DNA of 64,000 nt from Acanthococcus lagerstroemiae (taxonomy: Eukaryota; Arthropoda; Insecta; Hemiptera; Eriococcidae). Location: assembly GCA_031841125.1 (NCBI GenBank), contig CM063109.1:72174914-72238913 (forward strand). The letters are read 5' to 3'. This document shows positions 21,187 through 32,628 of this stretch, one piece after another. The translations under genes and the position numbers were made by a program. Each line of letters begins with the position of its first letter. Position 1 is the first letter of the stretch. The notes beneath the pieces are model-generated. The model saw only the letters and a program-made list of their open reading frames with translations. It did not search any database and was not told the origin of the DNA.

Positions 21187-21731
21187 CTGAAAGTAAACGT
21201 AAACACGGAAACACGTTACAAAAGAAGAGGTACCTAGTACCTACTCATGTATCTGTATGTAATCGTCAGAATATATTGTGGCGAATGCTCCCGTCCCGAA
21301 TAATCGAGGGAAGTGAAGAACAGTCAACAAGATTCTTATATACCTGCTGCGCAAGTGGTATCTATATCAAAGAGCGACAGCTCTTAAACCTAAGAAGATT
21401 CGCCGGCAACGCGAGGGTATACAAAGGTCGCTGAGAGTCGCAGTAAAGAGTAAAGTCTAGTTTTGAAAACAGACCTGGTTCTAGAGTCTGAGAACTTATC
21501 TGGAAGATGAAGGTAATCATCCAGAAACCTTTATTTTTGATCTGAAACCAGAACCGAAAGATGAAGCGCTGAAGACAACAGCTGCTCGTCAATACATCAT
21601 GAGATCATGACAATGTTAGATCAGAGTCCAAGAAGATAGATGAAATGAAGACTGATCAGCGTAAGAACATAGAAGGCGTTCAAGAACTGGAGAAGAAGAT
21701 AGACGAGAAGCCTGAACCTGTGTAGAGGTGT

Positions 21732-21759
21732 GTGTGTCTGTGTGTGTGTGTGTGTGTGT

Positions 21760-21793
<34 letters not shown>

Positions 21794-21868
21794 AATAGGG
21801 ATAGGGATAGAGATGAAGATAGAGATAGACATAGACATAGACCTAGACATGGACACAGAGATAGAGAT
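21732..21868. repeat. Compound microsatellite
   Basis: (TG)n, then (AG)n, then irregular GATAGA/GACATA hexamer-like repeats. It produces long open frames in several phases (SLSLSL, EIEIEI) that are not genes. It directly precedes the R1-clade LINE remnant. Confidence 0.95.
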
Positions 21869-21879
21869 AGAGATACCCC

Positions 21880-23130
21880 TGTCGTGGAACTTGTCTTTTG
21901 ACAGGTCCTGTGGCTCATACGTTCAAGAGGCGCCCAGGCAATCTGCTTTGCAGACAACACCCTTCTCCTAGGAGAGGAGAGGTTAGAGTAGGAAGTTCGC
22001 AGCAGATCCATACTCAGTACTGAGATGGTGTCTCGCTGGATGCAGGCGAATGACTTTGAGGTGGCTACCCAGAAGACAGAAGTCGTCCTTTTCCACCCCG
22101 TCCTTTTCCACGGGTGGAAAAGGAGTAAGCTGCAGCCATTTAACCTAGTGGTACTAGGCGAATCTGTACCCCTTTGGGGATGACAGTGGATAACGAGCTA
22201 TGTTGGAAAACGCATCTCTGTGCAACAGTAGAGAAAGCAGAGTGGATGCTGAAGGTGTTATGTCAACTTATGCCGAACCCCTCAGGGAGCCAAGTAAAAG
22301 GAAGGTTGTTTTCAACAATAATCCACTTGGTTCTTCACTGTGAGAACAGGGAAAACATAGGAAGGATCCAGCAGGCTTTAATACCACGCATAATCTGCAC
22401 GTATAGAACCATCTCATATGAGCGTCTTTGATCTGCAGGCTAGGGAGAGCGTTACGCTTTATCTCTGCTTCCAGAAGCTCCCTTCAGTTGATAGAAAACA
22501 GAAAGGAGCAACGGAGAAAATTAAGAGAGAAGTCTGGCGGCAAACATTCCATGAGTGGGTGGCTTGCCTCCAAGAGGTCAACTGTGACTGCTGGATCTTG
22601 AGCCTAATACACGACATTGATACATGGCTTTTGTGACGGCACAGTGAGCTGACGTACTATCTTACGCAAATGCTCACTGGGCATGGGTGCTTCAATGATT
22701 ATCTTAACTATTGGAACAAGAGGTACCCCGCCAGTGAGCCAGTGCTCGCATTGTCCAGGAGAGGTCACTGACGCATAGCATACCATATTTTGCTGCACTG
22801 CGCGGAGCGACGCATGAGTGCTTGATGTGCCTGTAGGTAGCCGCATTACTCCCGAGATGATGGCTGAAGTAATGTTGGCTAACCCGCAAAACTGTTCAGC
22901 GCAATTCGCCGGCACAGTGATGCTGAGTGCGTGAGACAGCGGACAGCAATCGTGTAGCTCATGTAATCCATGCGGCAAGTTTTGAGCAATGACTCCCTAT
23001 AAGTAGGGAAGGCTCCCCACTGGATGGTCGGCTATGCAGCTGAAGCCTGTCACTGTGCCCGAGAAGAATACCGAAAGGTGATACCAGGATACACCGGTAG
23101 AAGGGTGAAGACTGAAACGCGACAACGATA
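21880..23130 (+). pseudogene. R1-clade LINE, RT end to C-terminus
   Basis: With many frameshifts the plus strand gives AICFADNTLLLGE (degenerate FADD box), MVSRWMQANDFEVATQKTEV, a YLGMTVDN-type block and VLCQLMPNPSGSQVKGRLFS. Then follow ALIPRIICTYRTISYE, LTQMLTGHGCFNDYL and a CxxC segment (CSHCPGE) with a following Cys. The LMPNxGGP-like block and GHGxF region are typical of R1-type LINEs, many of which insert in rDNA; this one is a dispersed relic. The open frame on the opposite strand at 22604-22978 is a shadow. Confidence 0.8.
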
Positions 23131-24091
23131 GAGCAACCGCGAATAGGGAAGCGTGTGCGGTTACTGTATAATTAGTTATGCGCTATAAACATACGTATAT
23201 TAGTTACTCCATTGAACATATGCGTTTTCTGTGCTAGTATTGTTACGACAATATTCTATATTGCGAGTTATTATTCGGGTAAATTTTCACATTTTGATCA
23301 TTGTGGTGTAGCCTCTACATACATTTGTAAAAAAGAGCTCGAGTTCATTTATAAGTAAATTTCTCTATAAATAGGTCCTCTATACATATTACAGAATACA
23401 CTCAGCGTATCTGCAGATGTGAACTGATACGTCCCATTTTGTTTCAACAAATGAAAAGACGTGAAGTACTTTTCAACATTTCATTTTTTTAAAATACTAC
23501 ATGATCAGAAAGGCAATGTTCGTTGGTGTTTTATGGATGGAAAGAAGCGCCTATCGTTCGTGCATCGAGTGCTAACGAAACCTCTGCGTGTAAAGAAAAC
23601 GTGCCTTAATGAAAAGCGTTTATACATGGAAGCATTGCTGGCCAGTCATTTCATATCGGAAGATAGAACCCGCGTCTATTCAGACATCTGGCTGGAGTGT
23701 AGCAAACGTCTCTAACCACTCGATCACGTAACGAATTACTAGATAGAGGCTTAAGAACGCATTTAAATATTCACAACATAGTACAACCATTACTGTTCGT
23801 TGTCATTTTTTATTGCCGCTTAACCGTCGTTACGGTTGCTTCGTGAATTACTCGACGAAAAACATTGCTATATCTGATCATTAAGTATAAAAAATATCTT
23901 ACAAAACAAGAGCCTAAAGTGAGTTTACATAACTCACTTTTGACTCTTGGTGGGTAGTATACTATTCCGCACGTGTATATCACCATATCAGCATGTATAT
24001 GACGGACTCTTAATTCGGCAGGTAGAGGCGTACCTGGATGCATGTAATATTACACTCAAGGTGGATCATAAGTAAATATGCAGGTACTCAC
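23131..24091. other. Beat intron, nothing recognised
   Basis: AT-rich intron between the R1 relic and the next Beat exon. An open stretch at 23461-23715 has no recognisable domain. At 23910-23945 an ACTCACTTT/AAAGTGAGT pair forms a minor hairpin. Confidence 0.45.
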
Positions 24092-24224
24092 AAATGATGT
24101 GCAGTTTTGCTCGGTCCGTACGCATTTTATATGTTTTATCAACGGTGACTTCGCAGCTCACATATCCATCAAACTCGTAGCCAACTTCTTGTAAAGTAAC
24201 TTGCGTCTCATTTGATCTGGTTAG
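24092..24224 (-). CDS. beat: Beaten path-like protein, exon for first Ig domain end
   Basis: Acceptor CGAGTACAG and donor GTGAGT. It continues the 32420-32628 exon in phase 0 and ends in phase 1. It reads LTRSNETQVTLQEVGYEFDG, then YVSCEVTVDKTYKMRTDRAK and LHII. The SNxTxVTL...DGYVSCEV string closes the first Ig fold with its second Cys. It is one of the most recognisable Beat segments (VTLxxVxxxxxGxxxCEV). 133 bp, matching the short exon expected for this part. Confidence 0.85.
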
Positions 24225-26050
24225 CTGTACTCGATATAGTCGCATATTACAATAAAAATACTATTATATTATATTACGAGCAGGTACTACAGGTATTAGG
24301 GGGCATAAGAACCACCTCCTCATGGTACCACTCCAAGCACCGTTCCTTCAGGATGACTGAGGTTCTCCCTGCTTTCATAATCTTTTCTATCAACTTTGTT
24401 TTGCTTCTTCAGCAACTTTCCTCCATCTCTATACGGTCATTTCTCTCTTGTCGCCCTGAGCCGCAGTGTCTACACTGCAGCCCCTCTCCCCCATCTGTAG
24501 TAGAAGGGAACAAAAGCAGTGGAGTTGAAGTGACTCCCAAAAATGGGTACGACAAATGGGGCCATGTTACTGCGATACAATGGGAAATCCCTGCCACTGT
24601 TAGGCCACGTGTAGAGTTAAGTACGGCGATGCTGCTATTTTCTTTTTAGTGTCCTCACTTCCAAAATACTGCTACACAAGTAGGTCAAGTCTGAGAATGC
24701 CTAACTCCATTGGTTTCGAGCAGGTCAGTACATGAAAGTTGTAGTGGCAAGTTCAACGTCATCGACGGTCATATTTGCACCCTGTGTTTTATACCAATTA
24801 TCTCCCACCCAGTAGAATAATTATTCGTCTCTCATCGTTGTAAACTATTATATTCATATATTTGCGATATGCACTTTTTCTGACACGTCATCTGGTTTCA
24901 CTTGTTGTGTAACAGTTGTTAACTAACGTATACCTAGTTCTTCGAAGAAACACCACTACTTCTGGAACTACAGTCAGAATTCTGGCTAAATATGGATAGG
25001 AAGAAGTCAGTCTCCTCTGGTTGTAAAAGAAATCTCCTTTAACATAGTAAAAAGCGAGTCCCAAGCCTATAGGTGAATCTTTCCTAACCAACTAACGGGG
25101 GATGTCGAATGCGGGTCATAGAACTTCTTAGACAACATCGCACCCCGATTAAGTGCGCAGTCCTGACTCGGCACATAGATTTAGATTTAAGCTCAGGACT
25201 TCTTTTATTGCTAGATACCCTCGGTTAGTTGTATTATTAATTAATAAATAAAAATTAAAATAATAAAATTTGTACTGCAAAAGCTTAGTTTTGCAGTCTC
25301 AATAATTTCTGTTGCCCCAGGCCGTTCTATCCCCGCCCGATAGTTTTTGAACCACCAGACCGATTTTGCAGACACCCCCCCCCCATTCTCCAAATCCTGG
25401 CTACGCCACTGTTCTCGACTATGAACTACTAACGATAGTATATTCTTTGAAAACTCAGGGATGTTCTTTACATACTATATATGTATAGGGAAAAAAATCA
25501 AGCGGCAACAAGAACCTTTGTACATTTTTCTTTAGTTGGGTAAATCAGTTACCTAAATGAAGTGTTCTGGGTTGTGTAATTGACTTTATTCATCGGCTGT
25601 TGTTGTAACAACTGGTTTAAACCTTTGATTTAATACTGCGTGATTTATTTGTTGATTTTTCTGGCACGTCCACTAGAGATATCTACTTTCTAAACTCTTT
25701 GCTGCATTACAGTGTCATACAATATGTTAATCAGCGACTAAAATCTAAATCATCGTACTATAGATATGGCTTAGTGACAATAACAATGATGATGGCATTG
25801 ACGATGACAGCGACCATGATAATGATAATTATGATGTGAGTCAATCTTTCATTTTTTTTAAAGTCTCTTTATGTACCGCCGGTAAAGTTTCCGGCAGGTG
25901 CGGATCTGTGGGAGGAGGAAGGATAGCGGAAATCCTCCCAACTTGGAAAAGAAAAGAAGGGGAAAAAAATGAAAATCTGAAAGAATTACCCCTGGGAAGG
26001 TGTGAGATCACCAGGGAGACCTCGGACAAGGTGGTGGATCCACGATCACT
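24225..26050. other. Beat intron with one transposon end
   Basis: No coding sequence supported. GGCTACGCCACTG at 25399-25411 matches a common hAT-like terminus (CAGTGGCGTAGCC in reverse). A poly-C run precedes it, and no partner end was seen. Frames at 24212-24649 and 25836-26060 look accidental. Confidence 0.45.
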
Positions 26051-26180
26051 GTGTATTTGAGGTCATTCGAAATTCAAAGGTTGGGCGTAAGTGACCCGTA
26101 AGTCCTAAGTATCCACAAAAATTTAGGACTTAAGGGTCACTTAAGACCACCCTTTGAATTTTGGTTGACTTCAAATACAC
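26051..26180. repeat. Long imperfect hairpin (60-bp arms)
   Basis: Arms 26051-26110 and 26121-26180 are reverse complements apart from a few mismatches. GTGTATTTGAGGTCA at the left pairs with TGACTTCAAATACAC at the right, and a ~10-base loop ATCCACAAAA lies between. It may be a foldback MITE or a source of hairpin RNA. Confidence 0.85.
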
Positions 26181-26199
26181 ATTGATGGTGGACTGTGGT

Positions 26200-26985
26200 G
26201 TATAGATTCGAGAACAAATTTAAGCAAGTGGAGAACAAATTGTAGAGGCGACAAATCGCAATTATGGGGAATTCGCACATAAGGGCCACTCTCCCCCACC
26301 ACATAAGTTCATATTGTGGGCCAATGCTTTGTGGCGACGGATTTGAGTGTGTAGATGAAAGAACAAACTAGAATGAATAGAGAACAAATTGCGCAGTTGG
26401 TAGCAACTCGTATTTATGTGGAAAATTCTTACATAAGTGTCGCTTACTCCCACTCCCTACTTCAGATAATAGGCAAATGTATGGTTTTGATAGTCTGAGG
26501 TGTGGGGTTGAGAGAACAAACTAGAACGTATATAGAAAAAATTTCAGTGTGCAGGGAATCGTATTCATATGGAAACAGAAGAGTTAAGGGTCACTTACCC
26601 CGCCTCGAATAGTCGGCAAATGCATAGTGATGATGGACTCAGGTGTGTAGATGAGAGAACAAATTAGAACGAATGTAGAACAAATTTTAGTGTACAGCAA
26701 GTAGTATGCATGCGGGATTATAGCTATTATTTGATCCTGCTCCTCTTTTTGGTGTCTGTAAATAGGGGAGAGTGGCGGGAAAAATTCTGAAAACTACGGA
26801 ACAAATTAGAACAAACTAAGAACAATTGTTTGAGACTTGTTACAACCCCGAAATCGAATGTAGGGGGCTAGCATGTCACCTGCCCCTCAAACTGAGTTTC
26901 TAATTTTTGGGGGCTGGGGGTAAGAACAAATTCTAAAAATGGCCGAACAAATTGGAACAAATTAAGAACAAATTATTGACATTAT
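26200..26985. repeat. ~147-bp tandem repeat, about six diverged units
   Basis: A block of two to three GAACAAATT/GAACAAACT words recurs at about 26212, 26358, 26510, 26655, 26798 and 26940, a spacing of 143-152 bp. GTAAGTGACCC/GGGTCACTTA-like words lie between. It starts next to the long hairpin, whose loop flanks share GGGTCACTTA, so both may be parts of one element. Confidence 0.75.
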
Positions 26986-28185
26986 TTTTCTCCCCCATTT
27001 CCACAATGGGGAGTCCGGCGACTCCCTTTTTCTGACCACCCGTATAATCTACTGTATGACTGCGTCAATGTGTGACGGGTTAGGACCGCGCCGTTGTGCA
27101 GAGGCCTATAGTGTTTAGTTAATGTGCTTAATAGGGTTATGGGGATGATTCTTCCAATGTAATGACAGTGGACGCTGATGATGATGAGGAAAATGAAGAA
27201 GATGATAAAGAGGACATACCTTTTAACTCGTTTGAAAATTATAATGGTATGCATAAACTGCATAGCGTAGCGTCGGGGGCATAGGGGGCACGTGCCCCCA
27301 ATATTTTTACATAGTCCTCATCGCCATATGTCGGTAATAAGGAATTGTATAAGGTCCATTGAATGCAACTTATCGAGGCGAATAAAGGACAAAAAATTTA
27401 GAACTGCCTTCCCTGTTTCTAAAAAATATGTCCGATTAAAATTAATGTATTTTTAACTGAAATTTATTTTTTTGCTGAAGGACCTGTGGATCAATTCGTA
27501 TGTCTCGAAATTTGAACGCATACATACTGATGGATAATTTTTAGCAGTCCAATTCAAGGTTCCTGAAATAATTAGATTTACACCATGTCGAATATCCTAA
27601 CTTCAAATAGATCTTCCGTGGAAATTTTTAATTAAGGTTTTCTGTTTTGGTATATTTTAGTTCGAGACGAACAGTCTCCTCCATATTAACCTACCAATTG
27701 GAGTATAAAGTAAAAGGTGTTGAGCTCATTTACCAAGTACCAAATACTGATACCTTTTTGTTATTAAATACTATTATCATATGTCCGCTATACGGACCCA
27801 TTATTCTACAATTCAAGTATAATTAAGAACTTGTATCATTAGGTCCATTGTAGTTTTGGCCCGAATTAATTTCACTTCAATACATATCCAACAAAATTTC
27901 TAGAGAATAATAAAAATAGTTATTCGTTATAATGCTATCGAAATATCCATCATCAACATTTTGTTATTTTGTAAGGTCATAGAATCGTTTATGCTGTTGT
28001 GTATTGTAACATAATAAGTGATTACTTTTTTCATCATTAATTTTTTTATGGTCATTGTTATACCATGAAAATATGTTTGTTAGCAATTTTTTATGTAATA
28101 AACACTCCTTGTTATACTACAAATTTGTGTATGCCTTTATTTATTTTTACCCTACATAATTACGAGAGTTTTGATCATCTCTACT
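26986..28185. other. Beat intron with a CACGTG palindrome
   Basis: No gene seen. At 27284-27299 is the perfect 16-bp palindrome GGGGGCACGTGCCCCC, preceded by TAGCGTAGCGTCGGGGG. This is reminiscent of hAT-like ends that read CAGTGGCGTAGCG, so it is likely an eroded transposon end rather than a regulatory E-box. Confidence 0.5.
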
Positions 28186-28818
28186 TAGGGGCGGAAATAG
28201 AGCAAAAACTTCGGGGGACCGAAGCCCTAGCGCCTAAAATATCTTTATAAAAATCCAGAAATCATAACCCCCCCCCTCCCCAAAAAAAAGAGAACCGAAA
28301 AATAGAAACTACATCGGAATTAGAATTAGGTTCCCATTTTTACTGTATTAAGAATGATTTTAAAAAAATTTAGGGGGGCTAATTTTGAACCCGGGAGGCT
28401 TAGCCTCCCTTAGCCATCCCACGGCCACCTCTATAGAAGGCCATATAACTAGATGTTTGGCAACGCTGCGTGAAGGTCTATGTTTACACATGTTGTTATG
28501 GAAAAAACTTTGAAAAATACGAATAATCGGTTCTTTTGCGAAAACAGTGAGTTTCGCGAAAAAATTGAAGAGAAAATAATTTAAAGAGCACACGATTTTC
28601 GATTTTTTGAGCCAACTCTCAATGGAATCGGTTCATTGTGGAACAAGTAGCGATTGTTTGAAAATTAAAAGTCGGATAGAGGACGAAGTGCGGTACCGTT
28701 ACACTTTGCCGCTCGCACACCGAAACGTCTACCATAGTAGGTCGAATTCAGTGTTGTCACATTAGCTTATAGGGCCTTCTGTAGAGGTGGCCGTGGCCAT
28801 CCTCTATTTCCGCCCCTG
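28186..28818. mobile_element. hAT-like MITE with CAGGGGCGGAAATAGAG ends
   Basis: AGGGGCGGAAATAGAG at the left and CTCTATTTCCGCCCCTG at the right are inverted. CTCTACT flanks both sides (28179-28185, 28819-28825), a 7-8-bp target duplication. No transposase frame. Another inverted repeat is nested within it. Confidence 0.8.
28420..28795. mobile_element. Nested inverted-repeat element
   Basis: CACGGCCACCTCTATAGAAG at 28420 and its inverted partner at 28773-28795 agree over 23 bp with one change. Either a MITE inside the 28186-28818 element or an internal palindromic part of it. No target duplication seen. Confidence 0.55.
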
Positions 28819-29033
28819 CTCTACTAAAACATTCTGAGAAGCATATGGTAGCGCATGCTACCATGCATAATCATAGGAGTATTATGGTGGCGCCACTGAG
28901 AGCGCTACATAGTGCGTTGCTGTAGCAACATAATTAGAATGGAGGCGCAACAAAGCAGTTGCTACGTTGCGCACTCATAAGTAGAAAGTATAGCCAACGC
29001 CACTGATGGCAAATGGCAGCGGATATTACGTTG

Positions 29034-29066
29034 TACTACTTCTGTCACGTAGTGACAGAAGTAGTA
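29034..29066. repeat. Perfect 15-bp-stem hairpin
   Basis: TACTACTTCTGTCAC and its exact reverse complement flank a three-base loop (GTA). Too short for a typical miRNA precursor; probably a transposon-associated palindrome. Confidence 0.8.
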
Positions 29067-29237
29067 GCAGCAGCTTTTTAAAAACTAGTGGCAGTTTTCC
29101 CATATAGCTGATAAGTTAAAGTCAATAAAATTAGCTTTTCGCTAGCTTCATTTTTAATTGTTACGCTAACTTCCTACACTGGTATTGATAAAATGGAACC
29201 AAAAAATCTGAAATGTTGAAGCTTTGAAGCTAATATT

Positions 29238-30581
29238 CAGAGATGCCGAACGAGTCGAGAAGAACGGCTCGTTCCTCGTTCCGTTCCCGTTCTGTTTACA
29301 TGTCGTTCCGGAACGACGTTCAGAACGGCTCATGCCGGAACGAAAATGCGGAAGAACGACGTTCCCAAAGTCAATTGCCAATAAATAAAAAATAGGCGCG
29401 AATTGTCTTTCCGAGGGGGGGGGGTGGTTCATGTCAGTTCAAGTTATTTGAGTAACAAAACTTCAGTAGATATATATCAGCAAATCTTTCCATATTTTTG
29501 AAATTATATTTTTCGTTCGCATTTTAAAGTTTATTAAATGACGGATGAGTGCAACGAACAGTCGGAAACTGCAGGTCCATGGCCTCAGTTTGCCGAATAT
29601 TATAAGTTTATTCGTGAGGAGGAGGACGAAAAATTTTGTATGCAGAATCATATACAATGCAGTTCCAAATTTCTCCTAAAATAGGCTCTGCATCAGTATA
29701 TAATGTACTGAACTGAAATAAAAAATGAAAAGTATTGTAACGAAGTTTGATGGTAGAGAAGAAAGAAAGAGGCGACTTTGTTCTTTTTCTTTTGGTTCAC
29801 CAAGTTCGAAGTTCCTTTGACTGAGTTGCCATTTCCTGAGAAAGAATGAGTAAATCTAGTGAAAGATGCATTTTTATGTCCTTAAAACTGTAAATTTGTG
29901 AAAATATGCCAGAAAATGCCCTAAGAATCTTAAAAATAGTCGAAAATAATAAGCAACTACCCATAAAATATACAAAAAATGCTCTTCTAAAGATATGGCT
30001 CATTTTACTTCAAAGCTTACAGTTCGTAAAGGTAAGAGTTCAGTGAAGCAATGGCAAAAAATATGCAAAAGCATAAAAATCTCAACCCTGGTTATCATGT
30101 TGCGTAGATAGAGAAATATTATTTCATAAAAATATGTTTTCACTATCAACAAGAATGGCAAGGAAACAGACTTGACACCAATCATCATTAATTTTCGCCG
30201 ATAACAACCGATCTCAAATCGACAATTAAGGAACATGAGGAGTACCTGAATCTTGAAATTTGTAGGTAACAACAAAGGTGGATTCAGTTTACTCGCAGGT
30301 ACTTTCTTCATAAAAATAAAAATAGTGCAACCTCTACCTGCAGCGAATTAAGGTGAAGGCATGAAAAATTCTATTTCCTTCATTAGAAATTAAAATTTTA
30401 CAAATTGCGAATAAAAATAAACAATCAGGCTTACGGCGAAATGATAGGGGAATAATACTGATAAGGGAACGGCCGTTCCGTCGTTCCGTTCCTCGTTCCG
30501 GAACGAAAAAAGAACGGAACGGCGTCGTTCCCTAGCTGAAGGAACGAAGAACGAGTCGTTCGTTCCCGTTCGGCTTCTCTG
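29238..30581. mobile_element. hAT-like element, 1344 bp, CAGAGA ends
   Basis: Ends CAGAGATGCCGAACG and, inverted, CAGAGAAGCCGAACG, with CTAATATT on both sides (29230-29237, 30582-30589), a clean 8-bp target duplication. Within 350 bp of each end, GAACGA/TCGTTCC words are densely repeated in both orientations. No transposase domain, so non-autonomous. Confidence 0.85.
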
Positions 30582-31089
30582 CTAATATTCAGACAGTACC
30601 AAAATATATTTATGCCAGAATGAGAATCTTTTATTTTCATATTTTCAAGTTGCATTTGTAACCGAGAGAAAATATTCGTAATAGTAGACCGACTTACTGA
30701 CAGATGGCAGCAGTTGACGGAGAACAAAACTGAACTATGATCTCTGTAAACAATTCACTCGTATTTAGAGAAACTGTTCTCGATGTTGTTGTCTGCATGT
30801 CTGCTTATATGGGAATTTTACTGCATTCATTGACTAGCTGATAAGTCAATAAAATGAGCTTTTCTCTAGCTTCATTTTTAAAATGTATTGTTGCGCTAAC
30901 TTCCTACACTGGTATTGATAAAACAAAACCAAATCTGAAATGTCGAAGCTATGAAGCTAATATTCAGACACAGACACAGTAGACAGTATACCAACGTCTA
31001 GATGCGATAAAACGAATACATGCCAGAATGAATCGAGAATGTTTTATTTTCATCTTTCCAAGTTGCATTCCTAACCAAGAGGAAATATA

Positions 31090-32127
31090 CAGGGATGGCA
31101 AACGAAACGTTTTTTTTTTTCGTTTCGTTATTTTCAATATTTTCGGTTTTTCATAAGCGATTTTTCGTTTCGTTTTCCGTTTCGTTTATTTCATACCCGT
31201 GTTCATTCGTTTTGTTTATAACAAAACTAAATCATTTCGTTATGATTTCGTTTTTTTTTTTTTTTTTTTTCCATGTCGTTGGGTACAATACAGATATTAG
31301 TTCAAAGGATTACTGATTGCCATGCATTTCTGAAACTGATGTAATTTTAATTTTCATTCACGGTATCTTTCATTTTTTTTTTGTACTTTTCAGTTTTCAG
31401 TCACCATTTGTGAAAAACAGTAATAAGAGTCACAATTATTAGTTTTCATTTATTACTGATACATCTTTGAAAAAAATGTATATAGGATATTGTTAGAGAA
31501 ACTAGTTTCCTATTTTAATGAATCTACATCTAGTAAAGTGCGGATCACCGAGTTTAAAAATTGAAATTCCAACTAGCAACTCACGACAAAGTACACAGTA
31601 AGAAAAATAACTCAGAAATCAGAATTCACGAAATCAGGACAGGCAGGAGTCCTTCTTTCTTCAAGAGAAAACGCGGATTACAAAAAACTGATAACAACAC
31701 AACAATCACAGAAGACAGATCACAGAACAACCAAGAACCAATACAGAAATAGTCACAGGCTCACAGCTCACAAGTAAAATGAGAAACATGAGTAAATTCC
31801 GGCCAAAAAAAAAGGACTTCATTGAAATTACAACTCCATCTCATAAGGTTCTTTATTTTTCTACGATATAAGTACAAGATAGAGCATTGCAGTGCAGCCA
31901 TAAAGCAGACGAAAAAATAAACAACAAAGAATGAAATAACGTAACGAAAAAACTAAGTTTCAGTTCAGTTTTTTCGTTACGTTTTTTCTCCACTCTATTT
32001 TTCATTTTGTTTTTTCATTTCGCTTTTTTTGCTACATTTTCATTTCGTTTCGTTATTTTGTTTCAATATTTTAGACAAAAAACAATCGTTATTTCGTTAT
32101 TTCGTTTCGTTTCGTTTGCCATCCCTG
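31090..32127. mobile_element. hAT-like element, 1038 bp, CAGGGATGGCAAACG ends
   Basis: Ends CAGGGATGGCAAACGAAACG and the exact inverse on the right, with GAAATATA on both sides (31082-31089, 32128-32135), a perfect 8-bp target duplication. CGTTTCGTT words are repeated near both ends and there are poly-T runs. Non-coding. Perfect TIRs and duplication suggest it is fairly young. Confidence 0.9.
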
Positions 32128-32419
32128 GAAATATATTCATAATAGTAGACCGATTTACCGACAGATATCAGCATGAAACTGAACTAAAACTGAACTATGA
32201 TCTGTAAACAATAGCTCGTATTTATTGAAAAAAAAAAAGATCGATTGCAATAGGGTACTTGCAGCGCTATGCGCGGGCAACACCCTAAAAATCGTTTTTT
32301 CCAACTAACAACCTGTTTCAACTACATACCAACCCGTGACCCTACTTATGCAACGCGCGATGTAAAAGTATAGCGACACGAATGTACGTTCATTAATTAG
32401 AATATATGCGAATACTTAC

Positions 32420-32628
32420 ATCTACTTTTATATTGTAAAGTGGAAAAGTCTTGGTTGGCGGCTTCATTGACGGATCGTAACGATAAAACTCGTGAGTACC
32501 TCTATACCATTTGACAGAGAGTAGGTTTTCGTCTTCCAAATTATAATGGCAATACAAAGTAACGTCCTTCCGAAACTGAACCTGCCACGTATCTGCCTTG
32601 ATTTCGACGTCCTTCAGACAAACGTACT
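32420..32628 (-). CDS. beat: Beaten path-like protein, exon for first Ig domain start
   Basis: Acceptor GAATTTTTCCAG and donor GTAAGT bound 69 codons. They read YVCLKDVEIKADTWQVQFRK, then LYCHYNLEDENLLSVKWYRG and HEFYRYDPSMKPP, ending in YNIKVD. The CxYxLExxxLxSVKWYxGxxEFYRYxP string is diagnostic of the first Ig fold of Beat proteins. It has the first Cys and the core Trp. The exon enters in a split codon, so an upstream exon with the signal peptide exists; it was not recognised in the remaining 31 kb. Which Beat paralogue this is cannot be told by eye. Confidence 0.9.

Larger units (their letters stand above)
29085..32240. repeat. Tandem pair of ~400-bp units split by two hAT elements
   Basis: Unit A (29085-29237 plus 30582-30790) and unit B (30790-31089 plus 32128-32235) share GCTAACTTCCTACACTGGTA, GAAGCTAATATTCAGACA, ATGCCAGAATGA and ATAATAGTAGACCGA in the same order. 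A hAT-like element lies in a different place in each. A third, partial copy is at 3100-3200. No coding sequence. Confidence 0.8.

Noticed and set aside
21616..22011. Ser-Leu and His-Thr repeat frame on the minus strand
   Set aside because: Translation of a compound microsatellite.
22604..22978. 124-codon minus-strand frame
   Set aside because: Antisense to the R1-clade LINE C-terminus, which is readable on the plus strand with frameshifts.
27284..27299. CACGTG palindrome as a regulatory E-box
   Set aside because: The flanking TAGCGTAGCGTCGGGGG looks like a common transposon terminus, so the palindrome is better explained as an eroded element end.
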